From Planctomyces sp. (lineage in GTDB: Bacteria; Planctomycetota; Planctomycetia; Planctomycetales; Planctomycetaceae), in assembly GCA_016795105.1 (NCBI GenBank), contig JAEUIH010000022.1:34530-98529 (forward strand): 64,000 nt of DNA, given 5' to 3'. The translations under genes were made by a program, and so were the position numbers. Below, one piece after another: positions 9,273 to 19,121 of this stretch. The notes under the pieces are model-generated. The model ran no database searches. It had not been told where the DNA came from and was given only the letters and a program-made list of their open reading frames with translations. The number at the start of each line of letters is the position of its first letter. Positions within the stretch are counted from its first letter, which is position 1.

Positions 9273-9506
9273 ATTTGGATGGCCCGTGGCAGATGGAATC
9301 TGCCTGATCAAAAAACCTAAATGAACGTTTTGAACGTTTACAAGCCTCCGGCGAATTTTCAGCGGATCTCAAAAAGCCCAAAAAACAAAACACTTTTATC
9401 CAAAAACACACTGAAATAAATCTCAATCAATTTTGTGGACAATGAACGATTGGTGATAAGAATCGTTCAGCAGTTGTTTCCACAAGTTTCGAGGGAGTCT
9501 GGTGCA

Positions 9507-10478
9507 ATGGTTAAGAAGTTGTTTGTTGGATTATGCGTTGCGGCGGTTTGCGGTGTGGTTTCTGCAGATCATCGAGTCGTGAAGTCGAAGTGTCAGGGAA
9601 GCCAGACGGTCGCAGGTGTGCGAGTCATTCATACGGCCGCACGTGCCGCTGACAAGGACATTGTTGATACAGCGGTGGGTGCTGGGTCCTTTAAGACTCT
9701 CGTCGCAGCAGTGAAGGCTGCTGGCCTGGTTGAAACCCTGAAGAGCAAGGGACCGCTCACTGTCTTTGCTCCAACCGATGAGGCGTTTGCGAAGCTTCCA
9801 AAGGGAACAGTTGAAGAACTGCTGAAGCCTGAGAACAAGGATAAGCTCGTCGCAATTCTCACCTACCACGTAGTGCCAGGAAAGGTTGCCGCCGCAGATG
9901 TTGTAAAGCTGACCTCGGCGAAGACCGTTCAGGGACAGGAAGTCGCGATCAAGGTCGCTGACGGAAAAGTTTCGGTTGACAATGCCAACGTCGTGAAGAC
10001 AGACATCAGTTGCTCAAACGGGATCATCCATGTCATCGACAGCGTTATTCTGCCAAAGGACGAGAGCCCAAAGTCCGCTGATATCGTAGACACGGCTGTC
10101 GGAGCCGGTTCCTTTAAGACTCTGGTCGCAGCAGTCAAGGCGGCAGGTCTGGTCGATACACTGAAGGGAGAAGGTCCATTCACTGTGTTTGCTCCAACGG
10201 ACGAAGCGTTCGCCAAGTTGCCAGCAGGCACTGTCGAAGATCTGCTGAAGCCCGAGAACAAGGATAAGCTTGTTGCCATCCTGACGTACCACGTCGTACC
10301 AGGGAAGCTGCCAGCTGTGAAGGTGGTTGATGCCAAGTCTCTGAAGACCGTCAATGGCAAAGAAGCACCGATCTCCCTGACTGACGGTGCAAAAATTGGC
10401 GATGCAAAGATTGTGAAGACCGACATTGAATGTGCTAACGGCATCATTCACGTGATCGACACAGTGATTCTTCCATAA
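9507..10478 (+). CDS. Secreted protein with two FAS1 (fasciclin) domains
   Basis: ATG 9507 follows GAGGGAG at 9491-9497. The 323-residue protein begins with a signal peptide ([20 protein letters not shown]). Two FAS1 domains follow, at about residues 50-180 and 190-323. Each has the family's [14 protein letters not shown] and LTYHVVPGK motifs and ends in an [13 protein letters not shown] strand. FAS1 domains mediate cell-surface or matrix adhesion. The two copies are very alike even at the DNA level (for example around 9690-9860 and 10110-10280), which points to a recent internal duplication. It stands alone with its own terminator. Confidence 0.9.
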   Translation: MVKKLFVGLCVAAVCGVVSADHRVVKSKCQGSQTVAGVRVIHTAARAADKDIVDTAVGAGSFKTLVAAVKAAGLVETLKSKGPLTVFAPTDEAFAKLPKGTVEELLKPENKDKLVAILTYHVVPGKVAAADVVKLTSAKTVQGQEVAIKVADGKVSVDNANVVKTDISCSNGIIHVIDSVILPKDESPKSADIVDTAVGAGSFKTLVAAVKAAGLVDTLKGEGPFTVFAPTDEAFAKLPAGTVEDLLKPENKDKLVAILTYHVVPGKLPAVKVVDAKSLKTVNGKEAPISLTDGAKIGDAKIVKTDIECANGIIHVIDTVILP

Positions 10479-10507
10479 TCTCCGCACGCATCCTCGATAC
10501 CGTTTGA

Positions 10508-10540
10508 AAGCCACTGATCTCTCAGATCAGTGGCTTTTTT
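10508..10540 (+). terminator. Intrinsic terminator of the FAS1 gene
   Basis: A perfect 13-bp stem (AAGCCACTGATCT at 10508-10520 with AGATCAGTGGCTT at 10524-10536) with a CTC loop is followed directly by a T-run. It lies 30 bases after the FAS1 stop codon. Confidence 0.9.
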
Positions 10541-10543
10541 AAT

Positions 10544-10653
10544 GTAGGATGGGCATTCCAGCCCGTCCCCACCGCCTGCCCGTCCCCACCGCCTGCCCTT
10601 CTTCCATGTCCGTCCCAGCGCGTTGCGGACGGCATTCGGAGAATGCCTGCTAC
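10544..10653. repeat. REP-like elements: type A (plus) and type C (minus)
   Basis: Type A lies at 10544-10568 just after the FAS1 terminator, with one stem mismatch. A stretch of CCGCCTGCCCGTCCC-like fragments follows. A type C palindrome lies on the minus strand at 10625-10653 (arms GGCATTC and GAATGCC, loop TCC, GTAG foot). The foot of the type C element contains the dapA stop codon. Confidence 0.8.
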
Positions 10654-11546
10654 TTTAGCAATCCGTAGGTGGTGAGCGTCTTTCGCAGGCTTTCCAGTTG
10701 AGATGTAGAAAGCGGTGTCAAAGGGAGGCGGACTTCTCCGCAGGGTTTTCCCAGCAGAGTCATTGCGGCTTTGACTGGAATGGGATTTGTGGAGAGTCCC
10801 AGCATGTCTCGACACAGAGGAAACAGCTTGTGGTGCAGCTGCTGTGCCTTAGCGACATCTCCGGATTGAAACGCCGTGATCATTGCTTTCACATCGCGGG
10901 GAACGATATTTCCCGCAACCGAAACGACTCCACTGCCGCCTAATGCCATCAATGGTAATGTCAGGCTGTCATCGCCCGAGAGCACAGTCAGGGTGGACGA
11001 GTTCAGAATGAACGAAGCCTGATCCATCGAACCCGTCGATTCCTTGATTGCTACCACAGTTGGACAGGCATCCGAAATCTGACAAATCGTCTCTGGTTCC
11101 ATATTCTTTGCAGTTCTGCCCGGAATGTTGTACAGCACGATGGGGATATCCACTGCATCCGCCACGGCTTTGAAGTGGGCAAAGAAACCTTCCTGAGTCG
11201 GCTTGTTGTAATACGGAGCAACCATCAAGGCGCCCGTGGCACCAGCCTTCTTTGCACTTTTGGTCAGCCGGATTGCCTCCGCAGTGCTGTTGGATCCGGT
11301 TCCAGCCATGACCTTGATTCGACCTGCCGCCTGTTCACAAACAATGCCGATGACTCTCTCGTGCTCATCATGCGACAATGTCGGACTTTCGCCCGTTGTT
11401 CCAACCGGACTGACACAGTCCGTGCCGGATTCAACATGGAAATCGACAAGTTTTCGTAGCTGCGACTCGTTCACAGAGCCATCTGCATTCATCGGGGTAA
11501 CAAGAGCAACCGTGAGTCCGGAGAAGAGTTCGCCTTTGCGTGCCAT
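10650..11546 (-). CDS. dapA: 4-hydroxy-tetrahydrodipicolinate synthase DapA
   Basis: DapA condenses pyruvate with aspartate semialdehyde in the lysine/diaminopimelate pathway. From ATG 11546 ([10 protein letters not shown]) the protein has 298 residues, the normal length. The open frame to 11720 adds residues unlike the family. Active-site residues are present: GTTGES (Thr50, Thr51), YNIPGRT (Tyr139) and AIKEST (Schiff-base Lys168). The C-terminal TNPIPVKAA motif is also typical. The TAG stop codon (10650-10652) is the TAG of a type C repeat's GTAG foot. A dehydrogenase gene lies upstream, 91 bases away. Confidence 0.93.
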   Translation of the reverse strand: MARKGELFSGLTVALVTPMNADGSVNESQLRKLVDFHVESGTDCVSPVGTTGESPTLSHDEHERVIGIVCEQAAGRIKVMAGTGSNSTAEAIRLTKSAKKAGATGALMVAPYYNKPTQEGFFAHFKAVADAVDIPIVLYNIPGRTAKNMEPETICQISDACPTVVAIKESTGSMDQASFILNSSTLTVLSGDDSLTLPLMALGGSGVVSVAGNIVPRDVKAMITAFQSGDVAKAQQLHHKLFPLCRDMLGLSTNPIPVKAAMTLLGKPCGEVRLPLTPLSTSQLESLRKTLTTYGLLK

Positions 11547-11637
11547 TTTGATTTCTGTTTTCAGTCTAAAGTACTGTTGTGATTCGTTGGATAGATGGTG
11601 CAAATTCCACGGCATCTTGATTTCGCGAACAGCAAAA

Positions 11638-12564
11638 TCAAGCCTGTCCGCGTTTTCGCCAGTCAAAGCCGGACATGTGAGACAAAGCAAGCAACAGAGC
11701 ATGAGTACCGTTTCGGCCAAATCCCTGCGCTTTTACAGAGAGATACAGCTGCTCGGCGAGGGCCAGTCCAGGAAGAGAGAGCCCCATCCGTCGCGATTCT
11801 TCCAGCGCGATTCCCATATCTTTAATGAAGTGTTCGACAAAGAAGCCAGGATCAAAATTGTTGTCGATCATCCGAGGGCCGAGATTTGACAGAGACCAAC
11901 TGCCTGCGGCACCGCTCGATACAGATTTCAGCACCGTTGGAAGATCAAGCCCGGCCTTGTATCCATATAGCAGCGCTTCACAGACTCCAATCATACCCGT
12001 GGCGATCAAAACCTGATTCACCATCTTTGTGTGCTGTCCAGCGCCCGCTGCTCCCTGATGGACAATCGTCTTTCCCATTGCTCCCCACAGAGGTGTCAGG
12101 GCTGCCACAACTTCCGAGTCACCGCCGATCATGATCGACAAGGTCGCATTTCTTGCACCTATATCCCCTCCACTGACAGGAGCATCGATGCTGTAAACAC
12201 CTTTTGCCCGAGCCGCCTTATCGATCTCGACGGCCAGTGCCGGCTGACTGGTTGTCATATCCACGATTACGCTGCCCGCTGCGGCGCCGGCCAACGCCCC
12301 GTCAGTTCCAAGGATTACTTCTCTCACGTCCGCAGGAAACCCGACGATGGAGAAAACTACATCTGACTGCGATGCCAGCTGCTTTGGCGTGGCAGCCCAT
12401 TGCGCGCCTTTGGTCAGCAGGGCTTCCGACTTTGCTCGCGTTCGGGAATACACTGTGGCACTGAAGCCAGCATTCATCAGGTGCGAACACATGCTTGATC
12501 CCATCACACCGGTGCCGATCCAGCCAAGTCGAGTCTTACCGGGGACGATTTGCGGAATAGTCAT
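11638..12564 (-). CDS. 3-hydroxyisobutyrate dehydrogenase-family NAD(P)-dependent reductase
   Basis: A 308-residue beta-hydroxyacid dehydrogenase. [13 protein letters not shown] is the Rossmann glycine loop, and [16 protein letters not shown] is the family's substrate-binding signature. [16 protein letters not shown] carries the catalytic Lys. These enzymes oxidise or reduce 3-hydroxy acids such as 3-hydroxyisobutyrate or tartronate semialdehyde; the substrate cannot be told from the sequence. ATG 12564 is chosen because AGGAGC precedes it. It reads into dapA, so the pair may form a transcript, but no pathway link is evident. Confidence 0.88.
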   Translation of the reverse strand: MTIPQIVPGKTRLGWIGTGVMGSSMCSHLMNAGFSATVYSRTRAKSEALLTKGAQWAATPKQLASQSDVVFSIVGFPADVREVILGTDGALAGAAAGSVIVDMTTSQPALAVEIDKAARAKGVYSIDAPVSGGDIGARNATLSIMIGGDSEVVAALTPLWGAMGKTIVHQGAAGAGQHTKMVNQVLIATGMIGVCEALLYGYKAGLDLPTVLKSVSSGAAGSWSLSNLGPRMIDNNFDPGFFVEHFIKDMGIALEESRRMGLSLPGLALAEQLYLSVKAQGFGRNGTHALLLALSHMSGFDWRKRGQA

Positions 12565-12660
12565 TCGAAAAATCCAGCTCCTGCGAACGAACAATGCGGC
12601 CTGTACAACGATCGACGTAGTATCTCACGAACTCATCGCTATTCGCAAGTCAGCGACGAA

Positions 12661-13716
12661 CTAGTCGTTCATCCGTCGGAGTCCAAGCATGATCGAATTC
12701 AAACCGCTGCCAATTCCGAGCAACGCCAGATTCTGCCCGCAAACTGCAGGTTCGGCGGCTAGCCCCATCGACAATGCCATTGGCAACGCCGCGGCTCCGG
12801 TATTCCCAAATCGCTCAACAGTCGGAAAGTCAAGGCCGGGGCTAAGTTCCAGCTTTTCCATCAGGAGATTTCGATGCTGTTTACCCACCTGGTGTGTAAA
12901 TACGCGATGGACATCACTGTTCTTCCAGCCTAAGACGCCCCGAGTCTTCTCCCAGGTCCGCCTGGCGAGTGCGATTCCGGCGTGCAGCAGCGCTTCAGAG
13001 TCAGTTTCCATTCGAGGACGCCCGTCACTGTGGCGGTCTGCCTGGACTCCTCCAGCACAAAGTTTGTGGCCGGATGTATCTGACAAACACGCGCCTCCCA
13101 GCAATTGCAGTCGACTGCGGCTCAACCGTCGATCGCAGAGCACAACGGCTGCCGATCCTGAACCAATCGTCAGCGAAGCAAATGCGGGCTTGATTGACTG
13201 GCGAGTCAGTGAAGGGTCTGAAAGCAGGCTGTCAATTGTACCTTCAACCAGGCTTCTCCCGGTTTCCGTTCCGACAACAACACCGGCGCGAATCCGACCA
13301 AGTTCTATCAGATCGGCGATCAGCAGCATGCCGTTCAAAATTCCCAGACATGCATTGCTGACATCCAGCACGACAGCATCGTCCGGAAGCCCTACACCGG
13401 AATGCACACCCGCGGCTGTCGCCGGTTCCATCTGATCTCGGCACACTGAACCGTGTACAAGCGCCCCAAAATGCGTCTTCGCCAATCCTGACATTTCGAT
13501 AGCGGCATTCGCCGTCTGGATGCTTACGGATCCCGGCAATGTTCCAGGGTCGAAAAAACGACGTTCCTGTATGCCGGTCATGAGTTCAAGTCGACCGAAT
13601 GGCAGGGAGAGTCGCTCGTAAACCGGCGCGAGTCGCTGTTCAATGTCGGACGATGTCACCACATGGGGCGGAACCGTGTGCGCGACGGCTTCAACGCAGA
13701 CATGTTCGTACCGCAT
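12661..13716 (-). CDS. Beta-ketoacyl-ACP synthase III-like (thiolase fold) protein
   Basis: A 351-residue member of the KASIII/FabH-like group. The catalytic triad is visible: Cys123 in VSNACLGILNG, His in VFTHQVGKQH and Asn in ERFGNTGAAALP. GSGSAAVVLCD and the C-terminal LLGIGSGLNSIML also fit. FabH makes acetoacetyl-ACP; relatives such as OleA-type and polyketide-related enzymes condense longer acyl groups, so the substrate is open. ATG 13716 (MRYEHVCVEA) was preferred over the open frame to 13791, with only a weak AGG before it. Confidence 0.85.
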   Translation of the reverse strand: MRYEHVCVEAVAHTVPPHVVTSSDIEQRLAPVYERLSLPFGRLELMTGIQERRFFDPGTLPGSVSIQTANAAIEMSGLAKTHFGALVHGSVCRDQMEPATAAGVHSGVGLPDDAVVLDVSNACLGILNGMLLIADLIELGRIRAGVVVGTETGRSLVEGTIDSLLSDPSLTRQSIKPAFASLTIGSGSAAVVLCDRRLSRSRLQLLGGACLSDTSGHKLCAGGVQADRHSDGRPRMETDSEALLHAGIALARRTWEKTRGVLGWKNSDVHRVFTHQVGKQHRNLLMEKLELSPGLDFPTVERFGNTGAAALPMALSMGLAAEPAVCGQNLALLGIGSGLNSIMLGLRRMND

Positions 13717-13760
13717 GACAACAACCTGCCAGCAAACCCCGGAAATCCGGGAAAACTCAG

Positions 13761-13800
13761 AAAACGAAAAAACGCACTCAGCAGACTGCAAAGTGCGTTT
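13761..13800 (-). terminator. Intrinsic terminator after the 67-residue protein gene
   Basis: On the minus strand, AAACGCACT (13792-13800) pairs with AGTGCGTTT (13770-13778). The 13-base loop has a small inner stem (GCAG/CTGC), and a T-rich tail (TTTCGTTTT) follows. It separates the small gene at 13822-14025 from the KASIII-like gene. Confidence 0.75.
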
Positions 13801-13821
13801 GGCGAATGCTCAGCCACACCG

Positions 13822-14025
13822 TCAGACTCTGACACCCATCGCATCGGATGCCTGAAGACGCTGGGCGAGCAGCTGAATTTCATCCAGATTCACAGATCGA
13901 CGCATTTCATCTGCCGGTACCGGATCACGCATTTCAAGCATGATTGCACTGCGAACATATCGCAAACCGCGGAGAAGGACATCACGTTCCTGAGCACTGA
14001 GTTCTACCTGAAGCAATCCGTCCAT
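13822..14025 (-). CDS. Small conserved hypothetical protein (67 residues)
   Basis: ATG 14025 has a good AGGAG upstream, and a terminator follows the stop, so this short gene looks real. The protein runs MDGLLQVELSAQERDVLLRGLRYV, then two more predicted helices ending in LDEIQLLAQRLQ. It has no Cys, signal peptide or membrane segment. I recognise the general style of small helical planctomycete proteins but no named family. The open frame extends to 14142, but the extra residues have no coding look. Confidence 0.65.
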   Translation of the reverse strand: MDGLLQVELSAQERDVLLRGLRYVRSAIMLEMRDPVPADEMRRSVNLDEIQLLAQRLQASDAMGVRV

Positions 14026-14321
14026 CGCTTTGAAGACTCCTGATATCCTCAAGACCTCGCACGCCGGAACCTCCTGTGCTGGCGGTTGCGAAACAACTTT
14101 GAAACCTGTTTCAAGTGTACGCGTCAAAATGCAAATGCTCAAGGAGCAGTTTTCAACGTCTCAGAAAACCCGAATGATTTTCTCTGCATCCTGCCGAGTT
14201 CAACGCTCAATGGCTCTGCAAAGATTCTTACGGATTCTCTGCTGAACAACTCTCCACCAGCCAAATTCGAAGAAGACGCGACAAAATCATTTCAGTTTTT
14301 TCACGCGATAGCCGAGCACGA
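14026..14321. other. Intergenic, no feature seen
   Basis: About 300 bases between floA and the small gene. Apart from the AGGAG before 14025, I see no hairpin, repeat or convincing reading frame here. It presumably holds the small gene's promoter. Confidence 0.5.
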
Positions 14322-15335
14322 TCACTTCGATGAGGGGGCTGCTCGCAAGGTTCCAGCGCGGTATGTCTGGGCCATGGCTCGAGGAATTTCCGCCTCGGCC
14401 AATACGACTTTGGCCTGGTTTTCCTGAGTCAACGCTTTCATTTCCTGTTCCGACGCAACGGCCGCTGCACGTCGTTCCTCCGCTTTCGCCCTTGCAATTC
14501 GCACATCGGCTTCCGCCTGGTCCGCCTGAAGTCGAGCACCCACATTGTCGCCGACGTCGATGTCGGCAATATCGATCGAGACAATCGCGTATGCAGTCTG
14601 CGAATCCAGTCCTTTGTTCAAAACCGTTCTTGCAATCAACATCGGATTCGCCAACACGTCTTTGTGGGAGTTGCATGATCCAATGGCCGATACGATTCCT
14701 TCACCGACTCGAGCAATCACGGTTTCTTCCGTAGCTCCCCCAATCAACTGACCAAGATTCGTTCGGACTGTGACTCGAGCTTTCGCCTTCAGCTGAATAC
14801 CATCTTTCGCAACGCCATCCAGAGTACTGCGTCCTGTTCGTCCAGGGTCCGGACAATCAATAACCTTTGTGTTGACGCTGGTTTGAACTGCTTCAAGCAC
14901 GTTTCGCCCGGCGAGGTCAATTGCTGACGCATGGTCCCATTGCAGTTCAATGTTTGCTCGATGAGCAGCAATCAGTGCTCGTACAATCAACGGTACGTTG
15001 CCTCCAGCCAGATAATGAGTTTCCATGGCCTGAGAAGTAATGCTGCCAAGGCCCGCCTGAACGGCCATAATTCGTGAATCGACGATCACATGAGGATTCA
15101 CTTTCTTCAGCTTCATGAACACCATCTGCAGCGGGCCAATCGATGCCCCGGACATAAACGCCCGAAACCAAAGCGACGCCACAGAGGCAAAAATGGCAAG
15201 AAAGATGAGGAACAAAAAGCCAAAAATGATCCCGAAGCCGATCGCAAACACATACCACATATCCAAGCCACCGTCAGGAATAATCTCCACGACTTCCTGG
15301 GCGAACAGCATTCCGTTGAGCATCTGTTGCATCAT
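14322..15335 (-). CDS. floA: Flotillin-like protein FloA
   Basis: FloA organises membrane microdomains in bacteria. The 337-residue protein has an N-terminal membrane segment ([21 protein letters not shown] in part, near residues 27-50). The family's [17 protein letters not shown] and an SPFH-type core come next ([20 protein letters not shown]). Then comes a charged helix of [18 protein letters not shown] type. Its length matches FloA. GAGGGA precedes the start (ATGATG at 15330-15335). An NfeD partner, often adjacent in other bacteria, is not here. The gene is divergent from the Rid-family gene. Confidence 0.92.
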   Translation of the reverse strand: MMQQMLNGMLFAQEVVEIIPDGGLDMWYVFAIGFGIIFGFLFLIFLAIFASVASLWFRAFMSGASIGPLQMVFMKLKKVNPHVIVDSRIMAVQAGLGSITSQAMETHYLAGGNVPLIVRALIAAHRANIELQWDHASAIDLAGRNVLEAVQTSVNTKVIDCPDPGRTGRSTLDGVAKDGIQLKAKARVTVRTNLGQLIGGATEETVIARVGEGIVSAIGSCNSHKDVLANPMLIARTVLNKGLDSQTAYAIVSIDIADIDVGDNVGARLQADQAEADVRIARAKAEERRAAAVASEQEMKALTQENQAKVVLAEAEIPRAMAQTYRAGTLRAAPSSK

Positions 15336-15547
15336 TCTTCCCTCGTTGGTTCCACTGATCGATCCCGTGTCGCCTGGTTCTGCGACGTGTTGGCTGGTGC
15401 CTCTTATCTTAGTTACCCGCCCTGGGGTATGGCAATCGTCGCCGAGGCTTAACTTTTCATGGTTTCCTCGTTAAAACGCGGTTTGACGCACAAACGTCCT
15501 TTCTCTGTCCGTGGATCAATGTTTCCCGATGTTTTGGAGCCCTGGTT

Positions 15548-16009
15548 GTGACAATCGATGAAAAACTGGCATCTCTCGGTATGACTTTGCCCCCAACTCC
15601 AAAAGCCGGCGGCGTTTATACTCCGGTTGTGATCGTGGATAAACTGGCTTATGTGTCCGGTCAGGTTCCCTACGATGCGGATGGAAATCTGGTGAAAGGA
15701 CGTGTGGGTCAGGATCTGACCGAAGAACAGGGTGCCGCGGCCGCACGAGTTGTTGCCCTGACAATGCTGTCCACAGTCAAGGCTTCAGTCGGAAGTCTCG
15801 ACCGGATCAAACGCGTCGTAAAGGTCCTCGGAATGGTGAACTGCACCAGCAACTTCGAACATCATCCTCAAGTCATGAACGGCTTCAGCAACACGATGGT
15901 CGAAATCTTCGGCGAAGCCGGCAAAGCTGCTCGCAGCGCCGTCGGAATGGGCTCACTCCCCTACAATGTCCCCGTCGAAGTCGAAGCCATCTTCGAACTC
16001 CACTCGTAG
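15548..16009 (+). CDS. Rid/YjgF-family protein
   Basis: Starts at GTG 15548 with a GGAG about 9 bases upstream; 153 residues. It belongs to the RidA/YjgF/chorismate-mutase-like subgroup: LAYVSGQVP, GRVGQDLTEEQGAAAAR and ARSAVGMGSLPYNVPVEVEAIF are all characteristic. RidA hydrolyses reactive enamine/imine intermediates. The closing segment here has no arginine at the usual SLPxxxxVEIE position, so deaminase activity is uncertain. The TAG stop codon (16007-16009) lies inside the GTAG foot of the first repeat of the next cluster. Confidence 0.88.
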   Translation: MTIDEKLASLGMTLPPTPKAGGVYTPVVIVDKLAYVSGQVPYDADGNLVKGRVGQDLTEEQGAAAARVVALTMLSTVKASVGSLDRIKRVVKVLGMVNCTSNFEHHPQVMNGFSNTMVEIFGEAGKAARSAVGMGSLPYNVPVEVEAIFELHS

Positions 16010-16294
16010 GATGGGCATTCCTGCCCGTCCCGACCTGCTTCGAGCACAGGATCGCAGCAGGGAAGGCTCAAACGTAGGATGGGCATTCCTGCCCGTCCCG
16101 ACCTGCTTCAAGCACAGGATCGCAGCAGGGAAGGCTCAAACGTAGGATGGGCATTCCTGCCCGTCCCGACCTGCTTCAAGCACAGGATCGCGGCAGGGAA
16201 GGCTCAAACGTAGGATGGGCATTCCTGCCCGTCCCGACCTGCTTCAAGCACAGGATCGCGGCAGGGAAGGCTCGGGCAGGAATGCCCAAGCTAC
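16006..16294. repeat. REP/BIME cluster: four type A units (68-bp period) plus inverted type B
   Basis: Type A palindromes start at 16006, 16074, 16142 and 16210, an exact 68-bp period. A type B palindrome follows on the opposite strand at 16270-16294. The linkers (GACCTGCTTCAAGCACAGG and a GCAGGGAAGGCTC tail) are almost identical from unit to unit, showing recent tandem amplification. The first unit supplies the stop codon of the Rid-family gene. Confidence 0.9.
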
Positions 16295-16312
16295 GCCTGT
16301 GTTGCCCCGAAC

Positions 16313-17176
16313 TCATGGAGCGAAACACAGTTTTAGCCCGTCATACGCAGGTTCAACTCCATCCGGCAATTCTGACTTCAGTCTGTCATAGTCGAGATCA
16401 TGTGACATATGAGTCAAATAGGCCTGACGTGGATTCAACTGTTCAATCAGCCTGACTGCGGCAGATACATGCAAATGTGTTGGATGGGGTTCGTATCGGA
16501 GTGCATCAAGTATCAACACATCCAACCCCTGCAGCTGTGATCGCGATTCCATCGGTATCGTGGATACGTCCGTACAAAACGCAATTCGTCCAAATCGGAA
16601 ACCAAGGATTGGCAAGTTGCCGTGCCTGAGTCGAATTGGAAGGACATCCAGTCCGAGTATCCTGATGGACTGACCCGGCGTCAATCTCTCAAATCGAAGT
16701 CTTGGCACTGCATGTGGATGAGAGTGAGTTGAGGGGTCCGAAAACGCATATCCGAACGTCTGAATCAGCTGTTGCTCCACCGGCTCTTCGCAGTACAGAG
16801 GCATCTGGGTCGCCAGTTGAAAGCTGCAAATCCGCAAATCATCCAGGCCCATAATGTGATCAGCATGGGCATGCGTGAACAGAGCACCTTCGACCAGCCG
16901 AGCATTCTCACGCAGTAACTGCATTCGCAGCTCCGGTCCTGTATCAATTACAAACGATCCTTCCGGTGCCTTCACCAGCACGCCGGACCGCATGCGTTTG
17001 TTCTTTGGATTCTCGCTGACACAAACGTCGCAACAGCATCCAACGACAGGTACACCAATGCTGGTGCCTGTTCCCATCAGAATCATTTCACAGTCCGGAA
17101 CTTCCCTGGACACTTCTTCTGCAGTCTGCGGGGGCAGATGTGCAGTGTCGCCCGTCTCCTCAGGTTCTTCTGGCAA
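16313..17176 (-). CDS. PhnP-like MBL-fold metallo-hydrolase
   Basis: A 287-residue metallo-beta-lactamase-fold protein. GTGTSIGVPVVGCCCDVC is the PhnP-type N-terminal motif with a Cys-rich zinc-binding segment. FTHAHADHIMGLDDLR is the HxHxDH metal site, and FCTDVS and LTHMSHDLDY provide the later ligands. PhnP cleaves 5-phosphoribosyl 1,2-cyclic phosphate; related proteins of this group have other or unknown substrates, and no phn genes are nearby. A TTG start at 17176 is supported by GGAAGG 8 bases upstream. ATG 17086 would remove a poorly conserved 30-residue tail. Confidence 0.85.
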   Translation of the reverse strand: MPEEPEETGDTAHLPPQTAEEVSREVPDCEMILMGTGTSIGVPVVGCCCDVCVSENPKNKRMRSGVLVKAPEGSFVIDTGPELRMQLLRENARLVEGALFTHAHADHIMGLDDLRICSFQLATQMPLYCEEPVEQQLIQTFGYAFSDPSTHSHPHAVPRLRFERLTPGQSIRILGLDVLPIRLRHGNLPILGFRFGRIAFCTDVSTIPMESRSQLQGLDVLILDALRYEPHPTHLHVSAAVRLIEQLNPRQAYLTHMSHDLDYDRLKSELPDGVEPAYDGLKLCFAP

Positions 17177-17276
17177 TGTTCGAGCCTTCCGCTACGAAGT
17201 CCGTTCATGTTGTTGACAACTTTGCCGGAATCCTAGCGATTCTTTAGACCGCGAACAGGGCCGATCTCCGAACGGC

Positions 17277-18464
17277 TCAACGTTTCAGAAGGACATTCGG
17301 AATTCTCAGGCATGCTTCCAAATCACCACTCCGATGATTTCGTATCAGCAATAGTTCAATCCCCAGAAATCTCGCGGCGGCAGTACAAAATGACAACGCA
17401 TCCGCTGGCAACAAATCATCCGGACTCGGTGAACTCGCAACCTCGTCGCCTGTTAACTCTTTATAATCAGTTGTCAGTTCTTCAAGCTGAGTTCCTTTCC
17501 CGACAAGAACGTTTCGCAGTTCAATGGTCGCTCCAGCGGTATCTTCCGCAAGGCTGATCAGCAACTTTCTGCCCGTCGATCTGAAGACAAAGTTTCTGTT
17601 CATGCAATACCGAATCAGCCGTACCAGCATTGTCTTAAGAATGACCAGATCCGTGAACCATGGTGTCAGACTTGCGGGTTGCTCAACTTCAATACTCGTC
17701 AGTTCATGTCGACCGCTGGCACTGACAATCGCGGCAGATTCGATCAGCAACTCTGAGGGATTCACTTCAGAAAGCGATGGCTGATCGGTCTTCAGAAACT
17801 GCCAAATCTGATTCAGCTGGCACGTTGCGCGACGACTACTGTTTAACAACAATGTGACTGCCTGTCGCGCATCATTCTCTGATACACTGTTCGCATCTTT
17901 CATTACACTGTTCAGAACTTCGGCGATCCCCTGAATCGAAGTCAGCGACTGACCCAGTTCGTGGATCAGTGCCGAAGCGATTTCTCCAATTACAGACCTC
18001 CGATGCAATTGTGCCCATTTGAGCAATGACGAACGATTTAGGTCCATTGCTTCAGGAATCTCAGAACCAGGCGTCACTGAGATCAGGTAAAACGTATTCC
18101 GATTTCTCCAGCATGGCCAAATTCTGAACGATATCGGCAGGATCAGTCCATCCGCTCTTGTCACGACTGAATCCACAATCATCGAAGTGCCAGGCTCACC
18201 TGAGCAAAGCCGGCCGGTTCGAAGCAATTCACTCAGCCCCTCCCCCAGAACCTCTCTCGAAAATCGCCCGGTACAAGTTCCAGCAACTCCCAACATCTGA
18301 TCCGCGAAGGAATCACTCCAGACGATTGTCTCATCCTCAAGCTCCATCAACCCCGGTAGACTGAAATTTCTCATCGGACCATGGGAAGAGTCGTTTCGCC
18401 AGTGGATGGATTGACGACTCTCAGCAGAAATATCTAATGATGCATCTGATCGTTTATTCGACAT
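17277..18464 (-). CDS. Degenerate histidine-kinase-like protein
   Basis: A 395-residue protein with a PAS-like N-terminal half (residues about 40-135: ETIVWSDSFADQMLG, LPISFRIWPCW) and a HisKA-like helix (SVIGEIASALIHELGQSLTSIQG, His near residue 170). The C-terminal half should hold the ATP-binding domain, but the N, G1 and G2 boxes (normally NLIxNAxxA and DxGxG) are not visible; LVRLIRYCMNR takes the N-box place. It may be a phosphotransfer or signalling scaffold rather than an active kinase. GGAG precedes ATG 18464. No response regulator is adjacent. Confidence 0.65.
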   Translation of the reverse strand: MSNKRSDASLDISAESRQSIHWRNDSSHGPMRNFSLPGLMELEDETIVWSDSFADQMLGVAGTCTGRFSREVLGEGLSELLRTGRLCSGEPGTSMIVDSVVTRADGLILPISFRIWPCWRNRNTFYLISVTPGSEIPEAMDLNRSSLLKWAQLHRRSVIGEIASALIHELGQSLTSIQGIAEVLNSVMKDANSVSENDARQAVTLLLNSSRRATCQLNQIWQFLKTDQPSLSEVNPSELLIESAAIVSASGRHELTSIEVEQPASLTPWFTDLVILKTMLVRLIRYCMNRNFVFRSTGRKLLISLAEDTAGATIELRNVLVGKGTQLEELTTDYKELTGDEVASSPSPDDLLPADALSFCTAAARFLGIELLLIRNHRSGDLEACLRIPNVLLKR

Positions 18465-18483
18465 GGTGATCTCCGTTTGAGTC

Positions 18484-18597
18484 CTAAACGTTGTCGAATT
18501 TTCGAATGTTCAGCTGGATCCGTCCGATTTCCAGCGACCGCTCCAGCATCTGGTTCAATGTATCACAGCGATGAATTTCAAAATCAGGTGGTGAGTT
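18484..18597 (-). pseudogene. Possible short coding relic upstream of the histidine-kinase-like gene
   Basis: A minus-strand frame, open for 38 codons, encodes PPDFEIHRCDTLNQMLERSL, followed by EIGRIQLNIRKFDNV and a stop. The codon pattern looks coding but no good start is seen. A second frame just upstream (EHQMTMLNNRALVLKLTT, about 18590-18645) could be the preceding part of the same gene after a frameshift. This may be a decayed gene end. The call is weak. Confidence 0.2.
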
Positions 18598-18688
18598 TCA
18601 GAACAAGGGCCCGGTTGTTCAACATCGTCATCTGATGCTCACTCAAGGTCTCTCTGTCATCATGTGTTGCAGCCAGACATCAAGGCAT

Positions 18689-19121
18689 GCAGCCTGGGCA
18701 TTCCTGCCCGAACACATCCCTGCCCCGTTGCAGTACTCGAATCAGCGCGGGACAAGTCGTAGCTTGGGCATTCCTGCCCGAGCACATCCCTGCCCCGCCG
18801 CAGCACTCGAATCAGCGCGGGACAAATCGTAGCTTGGGCATTCCTGCCCGAGCACATCCCTGCGCCGTTCCAGTGCTCGAACCAGAGTGGGACGGGCAGG
18901 AATGCCCATCCTACATTTGAGCACATCCCTGCCCCGTTCCAGTGCTCGAACCAGAGAGGGACGGGCAGGAATGCCCATCCTACATTTGAGCACATCCCTG
19001 CGCCGTTCCAGTGCTCGAACCAGAGAGGGACGGGCAGGAATGCCCATCCTACATTTGAGCACATCTCTGCGCCGTTCCAGTGCTCGAACCAGAGAGGGAC
19101 GGGCAGGAATGGCCATCCTAC
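18689..19121. repeat. REP/BIME cluster: three type B (70-bp period), four inverted type A (69-bp period)
   Basis: Type B palindromes on the plus strand start at 18689, 18759 and 18829. Type A palindromes on the minus strand occupy 18890-18914, 18959-18983, 19028-19052 and 19097-19121. The linker CACATCCCTGCGCCGTTCCAG is shared by both halves. The first type B copy has a GCAG foot. The last type A copy carries the DUF1501 gene's stop codon in its foot. Bases 18598-18688 hold nothing further. Confidence 0.9.
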
